Counted from the first letter of the stretch, positions 1 through 8,240 are shown. The stretch is 10,258 bases of DNA from Chromera velia (GCA_018398765.1 JAHBMJ010002872.1:5001-15258); one strand, 5' to 3'. Notes: a model not told the origin generated them from the letters alone. Translations and numbers: made by a program.

Positions 1-87
1 ACGAGGAGTTCCGCTCATTTATCACTGCCTTCTTCCTGGGTCTGCCCCCCTCTGTGACGGGTCAGTCAGTCTCTCTCTGTCTCTCTG

Positions 88-128
<41 letters not shown>

Positions 129-2298
129 ACATCTAGCCATCCATGTGTCTATGAGTGTGTGCGTGTTTTGGTCTCTGCGACATCCTGTGTCTAGGTTTTG
201 TCGACCTATTTGGGTGCCATATTTGGAGGGTAAGGTCTTCTTCCCCTTCCTTTCCTCGATCGCTGGCATACCATCAAGACTTCGCACAATATTCCGCCTC
301 AAATGATCAAACCAAGCACATGACCATCACCCGCTTTTACATGTCTCTCCCTTCATCTAGAAAAAAGAACAGGCCACCAGAACCTTTGAGGACGCTCTGG
401 CTCTGTGACCTCATATGAGCATCTTTTCTTCCATCTTCCGATGATGCATCCCTTCACATGCAGCATGTGAATGTCCTGGTTGATCTTCTGTGTGTTCGTT
501 CTTTTGGATGATTAAAAGAATGGCAGAGCGACACAGGAAAGGGGTGAGTGAGTGAGTGAGTGAGTGAGTGAGTGCAGGTGACCAGAAGGTCGACCAAGAG
601 AGATGCGAGGGCCACTACACGATCCTCTCCCTCGCTGCAAGGACCCTGCTGCTGAAGGGAAGGTCACCCTCCGGATTTGCCTCCTGGTTCTACAGCACCG
701 TCAATTCGCAGCACGTGGAGGCCAGAGACAAGAACAGGAAAGTTTGGCCAGTCGCCAGCCTGGTGCATGTCCGGCATCAGAAAAAAACGGAGAAGGGCAC
801 AGTGAAGGTGCGTTGCTTCAAGTAAGAGAGGATTTTGCGTTCCTAATGGAGCTGTTGGATGTTCGGGCAGCAGCTCTCTATACGGAGAAACGTCACTTTT
901 CAAAAAGGAATGGTGGATCGATGAACTTCCAGCAAGGCACTTTCCTGTCAACGGAGCGTGCATGGGGGTGTCCTTTTTTCGTAGAAAGCAGCCACATTTG
1001 CTCGGCATTCCATCACATAGCAGGACAGACAGAGCGTTGATTTCCCTGCTTTCCTCTTCCTCCCTCTTTCTGTGTGTATATGTATATATATGTGTGTGTG
1101 GGTGTGTGTTTGTCTGTCTGTCTCCTGCTGCGAGCAGGTGGATCCTCTGGACGAGCCCATGGGGGTCGCTCTCTCTGCCCTCGGCTTTGACTCGACAGCC
1201 GACCTGATATGGGAAGTCGACAAGCCGAAGTTCAGGAAGTGGATGGCTCTGAAGGACAGAGAGCGCCTCGAACAGAGCCCCAAACAGATCTGTGCAAGAG
1301 TGCGGGAGCTGTTTGCAGAGAGAGAGATTGTCGGATTTGGGCGAGAGGGGGAGGCGCAAGTTCGCGCCTTTCTTGACGCCCCCGAGGATGAGGAGGATGA
1401 CGAGGAGGAGGATGACGAGGAGGGGGTGGAGGGGGAGGGGGTGGAAAGAAAGAACGGGAATGAAGGTTCCCTGATGGATGAAGAGGAGGAAAGGGAAGGG
1501 GACGCAGCACGCGAAGAAGAGGGGGAGGAGGAGGAGGAGGAGGAGGAGGAGGAGGAGGTCAAAAAGGAAAAGGAAGAAGGAGAGGAAGAAGAGATGGAGT
1601 TTGAAGAGAATCATGAAGTTCAGGGAGACGTCCCTATGGGACAAGATGAGGAGGGTGAGAATGAAACCGGAGACTCCGGAGGGGATGTGGAGATGGATGG
1701 GACAGCAGAGGGGGGAGGGGAGGGAGGGAACAGGAGAGATGGACTTGCAGACACTCCCCGTGGTCCCTCTGTGCAAAATACGGGGGAAGGACGTATTGAC
1801 AACAGAAACAGGGGGAACGTCGCCTCTGAAGAGGCCGGGGGTCCCTCTGGGTCCTCTTCCCTTCAGACAGCACTAAAAGAGGAGGAGGGGGGAAGGAATG
1901 AAAGGGAGGGAGGGGTCCTTCATCGCTCAGCTTCGTCTTCCTCTTCCGCCTCTGCCGCCACCTCCGCTGCAAACGGGGGGGCCGGCCCGTCTCCTAGATC
2001 GGGTCCTGCTGTCGGAGCAACGCACTCGCAGTGTGAGGGGTTCACGAAATTCGAGGAGGCAGAATGGAAGGCCATTCTCGGGTTCAAAGCAGCCTGGATG
2101 GAACTTCTGAAAACGAGATTCCCCGCATGGCACGATCGCGCCATCGAAAAACTGAACAAGCATGATGCGTACTTTCTTGATTGCGTCCACTACGTCAGAA
2201 ATGCATTCGTAGTCGCTGGACAGGAAGAATGGAATCTGTTTGCCCCGCCGCCTCCGGTCGATTCTTTGAAGAAAATAAAAAAACACGAGAGACACTGA
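1..2298 (+). CDS. 3' portion of a spliced gene for an acidic, poly-Glu-containing protein of unknown function
   Basis: I do not recognise the family. Three exons are inferred: about 1-60 (frame from base 3, beginning EEFRSFITAFFLGLPPSVT), 578-807 and 1138-2298, ending at TGA 2296-2298. The junctions agree in phase: exon 1 leaves one base (60) that completes a Gly codon with 578-579, and exons 2 and 3 meet in phase 0. Donors are GT at 61 and 808; acceptors are GCAG at 574-577 and GAGCAG at 1132-1137. About 482 residues are visible; the N-terminus lies left of the window. Exon 2 reads as a compact folded segment. Exon 3 starts with a charged helical-looking region, then a strongly acidic tract (about 1378-1710, including 11 consecutive Glu), a Ser/Ala/Gly-rich linker, and a conserved-looking C-terminal segment rich in Trp and aromatic residues (EEAEWKAILGFKAAWMELLK, about 2056-2115), ending in a Lys-rich tail. 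The acidic tract suggests binding to basic partners such as histones or RNA-binding proteins, but that is inference only. A stronger-looking donor (GTAAGA, 822) exists but breaks phase with exon 3. Confidence 0.72.
70..127. repeat. CT/CTGT microsatellite
   Basis: An almost pure pyrimidine run of CT dinucleotides with scattered GTCT units, lying inside intron 1 close to its donor. The opposite strand reads as an Arg/Glu dipeptide repeat, which is a shadow and not a gene. Confidence 0.95.
544..571. repeat. (GTGA)7 microsatellite at a 3' splice site
   Basis: Seven perfect GTGA units followed immediately by GTGCAG, the inferred acceptor of exon 2. Each repeat junction recreates GTGAGT, a consensus-like 5' splice donor. 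Confidence 0.95.
808..1137 (+). other. Intron 2 of the acidic-protein gene
   Basis: 330 bases between AAG|GTGCGT at 807/808 and GCGAGCAG at 1130-1137, phase 0 on both sides. The 3' part is a TG/TA run (about 1072-1110) followed by a pyrimidine-rich GTCT/CTCCTG stretch, a normal acceptor context. An alternative acceptor 3 bases upstream (AG at 1133-1134) would add one Gln without changing frame. Confidence 0.6.
1377..1562 (+). repeat. GAG/GAT trinucleotide-rich coding tract (acidic low complexity)
   Basis: Purine triplets, mostly GAG, GAA and GAT, translate into long Glu/Asp runs of the acidic protein; the purest block is 1525-1558. Long open frames on the opposite strand here (poly-Ser/Pro) are a by-product of the repeat. 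Length variation between alleles is expected. Confidence 0.9.
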
Positions 2299-3190
2299 GA
2301 GAGGTGACTTGCGTCCTTCGTCCCACAGCATCTCGTTGGGTAGTGCTTTCGTCTCCTCCCCTTGTTTCTCTGTGGTCTTCCGTCTGTCTGCTCGACTTTT
2401 CGCTTCCTTTTTTCTGCAACCATCCAGCTGTGTGGTGGAAGAGCTCTCAAAGTGTGTGAGGGTGAAGGCATGAAGGGAGAAAGCAAGCTAGCAGGGTGCA
2501 GGCAAGGGCGACGTGAGATCAGTTTTTGACTTGCAGCCTGTGTGACGGCTCTGTCTGTCTTACAGACGGTCTCTCTATGTCTCTGTCTCTGTCTGTCTCC
2601 CTGTTCGTGTCATGTAAGCGCAAATTGTGCGATCTGTGAAGCCGCAGACTTCTGCAAACAGTCTGGCCCATCGTTGATCGATTCGTCCATGTTTCCTCCC
2701 TTCCTCTCTGTATGGATCGGCGTGTGCCTCTCCATCAATCGATCCATCTATCTGTATGTATGTGCGTGTGTTTTTGAGTCGGTGAGAGAGACGGTACGAG
2801 TGAGGGAGCAACCATGATTGCGTCCAATTCAGGAAATGGACAACAGGGGGCTGCTAGCTCGGGGAAGATGGCACACAGCTAGGTTTTTTCTTCTTTGTGG
2901 CGTCTCGCCATCTGTGAGTCTGTCTGCCTGTTTGTCTCTAGACGAGCTGGGAAATACAAGAAACATGCAGTTCGTTTGTTTGTCCACCCACTCACCCGCA
3001 CTTCCGCCTTTGTGGTTGTGTGTTTGACAGATGCATGTGCCTTGTGTGTCTGGAGCACTCGCTGTGCAGCGTGATGGATCGGGGTTGGTGTTCATCCATC
3101 CATCCGTAGGCTTTAAGGGAAGGGAAATGAAGGGATGAAAGGAAGGGTCTCCAGGGGGCAGACCGACCGGCGCTACCTTTGTAGTCAACC
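2299..3190. other. Intergenic or intronic stretch with low-complexity DNA, no convincing gene
   Basis: After the TGA at 2298 the sequence is a mix of CTGT/TCTC-rich runs (about 2549-2605) and short word repeats (TCCATCCATCC near 3092-3106). Short open frames exist on both strands but none looks protein-like over its length. One splice-compatible pair is visible: 2837-2883 (frame starting GAA ATG GAC, basic residues) and 2941-2969 (reading RAGKYKKHA), separated by a 57-base GT-AG interval. They would give a very basic peptide, but the donors are weak and I did not accept it as a gene. Confidence 0.5.
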
Positions 3191-3197
3191 TTTTTGG

Positions 3198-3372
3198 AAA
3201 CAGACAACCACGATCCATGCGAGAAATGTTTTGAGGAGCACTGTGAGTGCTTGTGGCCATGGAAGAGATGTTTCAACCAGAGCAATCAACAAATCAGAGA
3301 AATGGCCCTCGACTCCCGGGCCTCGAGGAGGTCATGGAGGAAGGAATCAGCGACGGTGCACGTCAGGGTAAG
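3198..3372 (+). CDS. Possible internal exon encoding a Cys-rich segment
   Basis: From an AG at 3206-3207 (GGAAACAG|AC) the frame reads NHDPCEKCFEEHCECLWPWK and then RCFNQSNQQIREMALD, followed by an Arg/Ser-rich stretch. The spacing C-x2-C-x4-C-x-C-x6-C could bind metal or form disulfides. No ATG fits the frame (TAG at 3182-3184), so an upstream exon would be needed. The right end has two overlapping donors, GTAAGG at 3368 and again at 3373; the second is a perfect AAG|GTAAGG. A second frame is also open (through 3371) but looks less like protein. I do not recognise the family and cannot find its partner exons, so this may be an isolated or degraded exon. Confidence 0.35.
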
Positions 3373-3830
3373 GTAAGGAGGAAGTGTGGGGGGAGGAAAA
3401 GAGGCTGGGCAATGTATGAGTAGCCGAAGGAGCGGATGGATGGATGGAAGCATGCAGGAATGCATGCGGGTTCTGCGACGTTCTGGTATGCTGCATGGCA
3501 GTCAATGAATGGATGTGCAGATAGGTCCTGTCTTTTTCGGCCACGCGAAGGTCCAAATTTTGTTTCCTTTTTCTTCCTTCTGTGTGTCTGTACGTCTGCC
3601 TGCCTACTTGTTTGCCTATCTGCCTGCTACTCTGTTCGTTTTTCGTCTCGTTTCTACCGACTTGCTTTTTTGTTCATATGGGTGTTGAGCATCGGTGGGG
3701 GGTATCCGCTTCGTGCATGGACAGCTTTGACCTGGTTTTTGACTTAATGCGTCTCAAGCATTCATATCGACCCGAAAGACGTACACTGGAGCTCAAAACG
3801 CGTTTGAAGCTTAATTGCAATGCATGCAAA
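3373..3830. other. Non-coding stretch to the left of the AT-rich island
   Basis: Contains a short GGAT/ATGG run (3434-3447) and a T- and CTG-rich stretch (about 3560-3670). The open frames here translate to Cys/Leu/Ser-rich low-complexity peptides from the pyrimidine runs. If the 3198-3372 exon is real, this would begin its following intron. Confidence 0.5.
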
Positions 3831-4680
3831 TAATTTGAGATTTATGGATTTTGGTACAGATTTGGGAGTATGTAGATAAACGAAGAAATAGATTTACATA
3901 GATTTTTTTAAAAAATGTAAATATTATACTAAAACAGGATGAATTTATTTAAATTGTTTTGAAATAAATCATCAAATGGATTTAAGAGTATCTAACAGCC
4001 AGTAGTTCATCGAATTTATATTAATGTTAGTAATTCTGTAAGATCTTTGTTCCTAGCTTTATTCCTGTCAATAAAATGCGAGCTGCCCATTTTTTTTCTA
4101 GATCGATTTGGGTCCATTTGAAATATAAAAAAACATTTTTGCTTTTTGAACCTAATAATGTGTACAAACATCGCTTGATTCGCTTCTATTCAGTTGAAGT
4201 TCTACCCTGGATTTCGCCGCCAAATGCTAAACAAACATATCGTAGAAGTTGTGTAGGAAGTTGTATTTTACAGTACGTCGCACCTAGCGTCGCACCAGGG
4301 CTAAATTTTCTAGTAAATTCTTTTTTTACAAATATTTACAAAACGAAGTCATAAGTTTAATTATTAAGTTATATCATATTACAGTCATAGGTGATAAGTG
4401 ATTTATTAGTGTTTTATGTATAGAGCCTAACTTAGAGCACTGTTGTCGTTTTGTTGTGTAGAGATCGGCACAGATCGCGCCCTAGTTATAACTTTAATGG
4501 TTATATATAGCTTGAATACATGGTTTTAGTATTAATTTTCCACTATACTTTTAATATTCAAGTTTATATCTTCTTAGACTAGCATTCATGTACTTTTAAA
4601 AACATTGGGATTGTATGATAATAAGATCTAACAACTTATTGATGAGATCAGATTTCAGCTGGGCTAGCAGCTGGGACTTC
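3830..4680. other. AT-rich island without a recognisable gene
   Basis: Base composition changes abruptly from mixed to strongly AT-rich near 3830 and back near 4680. The interior has no protein-like frame except a 92-codon ORF (4076-4354) that I cannot link to any family. Features inside: an AATAAA word at 4072-4077; a GC-rich pair of 12-base units containing CGTCGCACC at 4276-4284 and 4288-4296; and an AGATCG pair at 4462 and 4472. I found no terminal inverted repeats, rRNA or tRNA. Possible origins are an organelle DNA insertion or an AT-rich non-autonomous transposon; the sequence alone does not decide. Confidence 0.6.
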
Positions 4681-4785
4681 ATTGAAGTTCAGTTACGAAT
4701 CATGGATCATGGTCAAATTCAGTCATTGGCACAAGAAGGGCAGGATTACAGCAACGAGTGCGACCGCAACACAGAGGAGGACTGA
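4615..4785 (+). CDS. Possible 56-codon ORF at the right edge of the AT-rich island
   Basis: ATG at 4615 to TGA at 4783-4785. The first part (MIIRSNNLLM) lies in AT-rich DNA; the rest reads WDFIEVQLRIMDHG and then ends in an acidic tail with NECDRNTEED, in normal-composition DNA. The second half has balanced codon use and could instead be a terminal exon starting after the TTTCAG at about 4652-4657. No family recognised. It could be a chance ORF. Confidence 0.25.
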   Translation: MIIRSNNLLMRSDFSWASSWDFIEVQLRIMDHGQIQSLAQEGQDYSNECDRNTEED

Positions 4786-4980
4786 CTGACTTCTCCCCGA
4801 CACGGCAGCTTATGCATATGTGCTCATCTCGATCGCCTTTGCTCCAGCTGAGAATAAGCGGCGAAGCTCTTCTTTAGTCTAGTAACGATCGAATCGGCTC
4901 AATGAATAACTGACCCCCGTTCTTGTTGCTTCAAACTGGAAAGGAAGGAGCGTTCATGAGCGTTCCTCTTTTCCTTTCAG
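4786..4980. other. Non-coding stretch ending in a textbook splice acceptor
   Basis: No protein-like frame. The last 20 bases (4961-4980) are a pyrimidine-rich tract ending in TTTCAG, an excellent 3' splice acceptor context on the + strand. This suggests that a + strand exon starts at 4981. Confidence 0.35.
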
Positions 4981-5156
4981 TGTCCATCTCCATGACTTTA
5001 TCACTCTGAATAATCGTTTCCTCGGCAGCCCCTGCCATGCCATTTGTGTGTCGATGGACCATGCAGGAAAATGATGAAATCGCAACATCAACAGGGAGGG
5101 CGAATCGATGAATTTCGACAACCTGCAGCTAGGACCAGAAACTGCGTCGGGGAAAG
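4981..5156 (+). CDS. Possible exon(s) of an unassembled + strand gene
   Basis: After the acceptor at 4980 only one frame stays open: it reads VHLHDFITLNNRFLGSPCHA and onward to GK, then two consecutive TGA codons (5072-5077). The same frame continues open beyond them as NRNINREGES and then MNFDNLQLGPETASGK (ATG 5108), up to a good donor AAAG|GTATGC at 5156/5157. Two readings are possible: a terminal exon ending at the TGA pair, or a 5' UTR followed by a first coding exon that starts at ATG 5108. The downstream exon could not be identified; 5631 on the + strand fits phase but is not compelling. No family recognised. Confidence 0.25.
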
Positions 5157-5571
5157 GTATGCACGCCCCAGTCTGTTGCCTCTGGCATGTGAGGCCTTGA
5201 AAGGGCAAGCAACCATTCGTTCATGTCCACATCAATTCTTCGGGCTCTTCCAAATCAATGCCGCCATATTGGTACAAACTGATGCAACTAGATTCAATGG
5301 GTCCTCTATCTTTCCCTCTGTCACCTCGTCTTCTTTTTCATCTGCACAAGCAAACAGAAGAACGAGAGACAACTTCTCTTCTTGAATTCGATTCCTCATG
5401 TTGTCCTGTCTCTTTCCCTTCTGGGACTTCTTCATGTAGACACAGACAGGGAAAGAGAACATCAACCAGTCAGTTGGTCGGTTCTTCAACTCGCTTTTTC
5501 TTCTCTTCTCTGCTCTTTTTTTCCCGTCCGCCTCGATTCACTCACTGCGTTTGAGAGAATTAAGGAGATCT
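5157..5571. other. Stretch without a supported gene
   Basis: Several frames are open on both strands, but they are Ser/Phe/Leu-rich translations of pyrimidine runs (for example 5490-5530) and show no consistent splice structure. It may be an intron of the tentative + strand gene, or the region downstream of the minus-strand gene. Confidence 0.45.
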
Positions 5572-5697
5572 TCAGAAACAGACAGCGGAACGAGAGAACA
5601 TGTTGACGAAGGATGACTGAGTTTCTACAGACAGCTGCAGAGGTACAAAGACGGGGGAAAGTTCTTCCTCCAATGCAAACTTGCCTCGTGCTTCGAT
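5572..5697 (-). CDS. Possible last exon of the minus-strand gene
   Basis: On the minus strand an AAGCAG acceptor (5698-5703) opens a phase-0 segment of 41 residues starting IEARGKFALEEELSPVFVPL, with its stop TGA at 5572-5574. The donor at the end of the 6113-7081 exon is also phase 0, so joining them is frame-neutral and would imply an intron of about 415 bases, similar to the other introns in the window. The polypyrimidine tract is poor, and the + strand is also open here (RYKDGGKFFLQCKLASCFDL), so the assignment is tentative. Confidence 0.3.
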   Translation of the reverse strand: MEARGKFALEEELSPVFVPLQLSVETQSSFVNMFSRSAVCF

Positions 5698-5852
5698 CTG
5701 CTTAAATTGGACACTTCGGCTAAAAATTCTGCAGGCGGCCCCCTTTTCCGACAGCCGAATCAAACTTTGACAAATCCCCACACCACCAAAGAACGACCAA
5801 GATACAACTGGAGCATGCCATGGCACGTACACCAGCCAACCAACCAGCCGTT

Positions 5853-5872
5853 CGACCGACCGACCGACCGAC
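5853..5872. repeat. (CGAC)5 microsatellite
   Basis: Five CGAC tetranucleotides in a row, next to CCAACCAACCAG words. It lies in what would be the intron of the minus-strand gene. Confidence 0.9.
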
Positions 5873-6112
5873 CCAAGACGGCCGTTGAAACCTTTACAGC
5901 TCACCTCTTTACACCCCCCTCGCCCTTACTCCCTGCGGCACCGGTCCATTGGAATTCGAGGAGAGGAGAAAAGAGAAGAAAGAGTTGGGGAAGAGGAGAG
6001 AGAAACGAACTGAATCAAAATGGCAAACATCAAAATCAACAGATGCAGCTACAGACTGCGTGGTGGGCCCATCCCACTAGACCTTCACTGCTTCCCCTTC
6101 CCCCCTCCTCAC

Positions 6113-7081
6113 CAGGACCCTGTATGGCTCGTTGAGCATCTTTCCCGTCACCGAGAGGTCCCCTAAGATCATCGGCCCCCCCCTGTCATTCAATGCGTGC
6201 TTGGGTTTGTGGCCACCGTAGCCGAGTTTGTCGTGATAGTGGTTGGCCGTCAGCATGCTCTTTTCGTTATTCCGTACCACTTCTCCCTTTGCCTGTCTCT
6301 GCAAGGGATAATTCTTCAGACTGATGGGAATGTAGCCACGATACCCCGGCAAGTGACAAGTCCCTTTGGTTGTCCCGCTCTTCTGCTCATCGACAGGCGC
6401 CGGGATTTTGGCAACCCCGGAGGGGACAAGGGCGTACGGGTCTGAGAATTGGTGCGTGTAGGCGGTTGTGCCTATCGGGTTGGACAGGCAGGATGGCAGA
6501 GAGGCATGAACGTTCGGATCTGCGCGGGGCGCTCTTGCATCAGTCGAGGTGTGTGAGGGGAAGACGGTGGCAGTCTCGCTGGACCAGTTGGAAATTGCCT
6601 TTCGAGTTTCGAGAAGCAAATCTAGCGAGTCGCAATCTGCAGAGGGAGAAGCACAAGCGCTCCTGTCGAATCTGTACGCTTTGTACGATCGAGAGGGATC
6701 GCCATACTCTGTGACTGGGAAGAGGGGACGACTTGGTTCAAGAGTGGGGGGACCAGGGCCCCGGCGGGGTACCACTCTAAGGGCCCCGCAGCTCTTTGTC
6801 ATGGCATGACCTCGGGCACCGAGAAGGGTGCGAGGAGCAGGCCATGGGTTGGTGTCTTGATACTCTGTTGTGTAGGAGGTTGTGCGCTGGTCAAACTGGT
6901 TGTAGGGGAGCTTGGACAGGTCTTGAGACTTCCCGTGGAGGACTTCTGAGTAAAGGTCTCTGCAGTTCAGAGAGGAGAGGGACTGCCCCGGCTTCAGCGT
7001 CGGCCTCTGCCTCTCATGTCCTGGAACATAGAGGCTGCTCCCAGCTGCCCTCCTTGGAACGTATGGCGGGATCTTGCTCAT
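6113..7081 (-). CDS. Putative microtubule-associated / ciliary inner-wall-type protein (first exon)
   Basis: A 323-codon uninterrupted frame from ATG 7081 (AAAATGAGC context; an in-frame TGA lies 30 bases upstream) to a donor CTG|GTGAGG at 6113/6112. Without splicing it would run 11 more codons to TAG at 6077-6079. Visible motifs: a Pro/Tyr-rich N-terminus with two YVP words (residues 7-9, 18-20); two similar TT(S/A)YT words (67-71 and 205-209), each followed by an aromatic residue and Asp; LPGYRGYIP (244-252); and a second copy-like GYGGHKP (287-293) preceded by a Asn/His/Tyr-rich stretch. PGYxGxxP repeats together with TTxY words are characteristic of small proteins that line or coat axonemal and subpellicular microtubules (CIMIP2/FAM166-like and SAXO-like groups). 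The assignment rests on motif resemblance only; no membrane segment, signal peptide or enzyme motif is seen. Confidence 0.5.
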
Positions 7082-7640
7082 TTTCTGTGAATTACTCGCT
7101 TGATCTCAGCGATGGGAATGACAGGAGAAACGAAGGTGCAAAGCGGAGACTCGAATATGAAATGCCCACCCTCAGTCGCACTGGGAAGGCAATCAGGAAT
7201 GACAAAAACCTTGCTGTCTGACTGGGAGCCGTCCTACCTTTCTTTGAAGTGAAAGTAGAAGGCTGTATGTGTACTTCACAGAAGCGCCGTCAGAGACCGA
7301 ATTGCTCTCCTTGGTGTTTCGAGTTGACCAAGGGGAATAGTGCATGTACTGTGTCTCTTAAATATTCCGTTTCTTGCCTGCGAGGAATGCGTTTTTTTCA
7401 TGCAGCTGAAGGGAGTCAGTTTACGGGGTGAAACATGGAAGTTCAATCGCATCTTTGTCTCGATCGGAAGTAAGCAGGTAGCACATGCGGTGGACGTTTA
7501 CATGAGTAGAATCAACGTCTATATATATATGTATACCTGCTGTATCCCTTCCATAAAATGTGTACGCAATAATTGTGCAGATACAGATCGAAGTTGCCTG
7601 TATCGCTCCAAATTTGTTTCCGCTGTGTATCGGTAGTGCA
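7082..7640. other. Presumed 5' flank of the minus-strand gene
   Basis: No protein-like frame on either strand. It includes a TATATATATAT run (about 7521-7531). It should contain the promoter and 5' UTR of the gene starting at 7081 on the minus strand, but no core promoter element can be assigned with confidence. Confidence 0.45.
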
Positions 7641-7735
7641 TGAAAAAGAGCTCGCAATTGATGCACGCATGCGAATCCGATTATTCGGCTGTCCGACTCA
7701 GTCTGACGCACGCAGCTCGGCGCCTCTTAATATAT

Positions 7736-7763
7736 ATTGCATGCAAGCCTGCCTGCATGCAAT
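7736..7763. repeat. Inverted repeat / stem-loop
   Basis: ATTGCATGCA (7736-7745) and TGCATGCAAT (7754-7763) are perfect reverse complements around an 8-base loop. It sits immediately left of the 236-base repeat units. Confidence 0.85.
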
Positions 7764-7768
7764 GATCG

Positions 7769-8240
7769 ATCTGACGCAAGCAAGCTTGCGAACGGCCCCG
7801 GAAAGCAAGAAAAATGAGAACTACACGATTGACGCACGCCGGCCATGCAGCCTCGCGCCGACCCCCCCCCCCGCGGGAAAAAAACATGCGCGGAACCCCC
7901 CCCTCCCTCGGGAAAAAAGCCCGGGGAAACTATCTAACGTGAGCATAGCCCAAATTCAGCCTTTCGGGGCCAAGTTTTTAGCGAAAGACACGTACTGCAT
8001 GTGCATCTAATGCAAGCAAGCTTGCGAACGGCCCCTGAAAGTAAGAAAAATGAGAACTACACAATTGACGCACGCCGGCCATGCAGTCTTACCCCGACCC
8101 CCCCCCCCTGCGGGAAAAAAACATACGCGGAACCCCCCCCTCCCTCGGGAAAAAAACCTAGAAGTAAGTGGAGATCTGAAACCCATCTGACGCACGCATC
8201 TCGCAAATTCAGCCTTTTGGGGCTGGGTTTTTGGCCCCAG
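7769..8240. repeat. Two tandem copies of a ~236-bp repeat unit
   Basis: Unit 1 spans about 7769-7985 and unit 2 about 8005-8240. Landmarks recur exactly 236 bases apart: CAAGCTTGCG at 7781 and 8017, CTACAC at 7821 and 8057. The order in both units is the same: GCAAGCTTGC palindrome, AAAAATGAGAACTACAC, TTGACGCACGCCGGCCATGC, C8-10 tract, GCGGGAAAAAAACAT, a second C tract, CTCGGGAAAAAA, then CAAATTCAGCCTTT and GGGGC. The second unit has about 17 extra bases before the last landmark (7951 versus 8204). Each unit has an internal two-fold pattern of C-tract plus CGGGAAAAAA. Related TGACGCACGC words flank the units (7703, 8188). No ORF is supported. Likely part of a satellite-like or non-autonomous mobile repeat family. 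Confidence 0.85.

Larger units (their letters stand above)
61..577 (+). other. Intron 1 of the acidic-protein gene
   Basis: GT at 61 to AG at 577, 517 bases. Stops occur in all frames and the flanking exons join in frame. The 5' part is a CT-rich microsatellite beginning 9 bases after the donor. The 3' end is a GTGA tetranucleotide array running directly into GTGCAG, so the acceptor has no polypyrimidine tract immediately before it. Confidence 0.65.

Noticed and set aside
822-827. Strong donor GTAAGA after exon 2
   Set aside because: Using it leaves two bases over and does not match the phase of exon 3 at 1138; the GTGCGT donor at 808 does.
948-1562. A minus-strand Ser-rich 204-codon frame
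   Set aside because: Its poly-Ser and Thr-His runs are the antisense of GAG and TG repeats; it has no domain-like sequence.
664-1776. A 370-codon open frame on the minus strand
   Set aside because: It runs antisense to exons 2 and 3 and through intron 2, and its translation is poly-Leu/Phe/Pro/Ser/His low complexity created by the GAG and TG repeats on the other strand.
3436-3747. A Cys/Leu-rich + strand frame that resembles a membrane protein
   Set aside because: The hydrophobic run comes from TCTG/TGCC pyrimidine-rich repeats and there is no supported start or splice context.
3830-4680. Organelle rRNA or gene fragment
   Set aside because: I looked for recognisable rRNA cores, tRNA arms and cytochrome-type coding sequence in the AT-rich island and saw none that I could defend. 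Organelle origin remains only a hypothesis.
5707-6135. A + strand frame of about 142 codons, open further upstream
   Set aside because: It crosses the (CGAC)5 microsatellite, overlaps the end of the better-supported minus-strand exon, and ends in Pro/Ser low complexity. Its upstream part stays a weak alternative to the minus-strand last exon.
7769-8240. Possible CRISPR-like array
   Set aside because: There are only two long (236-base) direct repeats with no short regular repeats or unique spacers, in a eukaryotic context.
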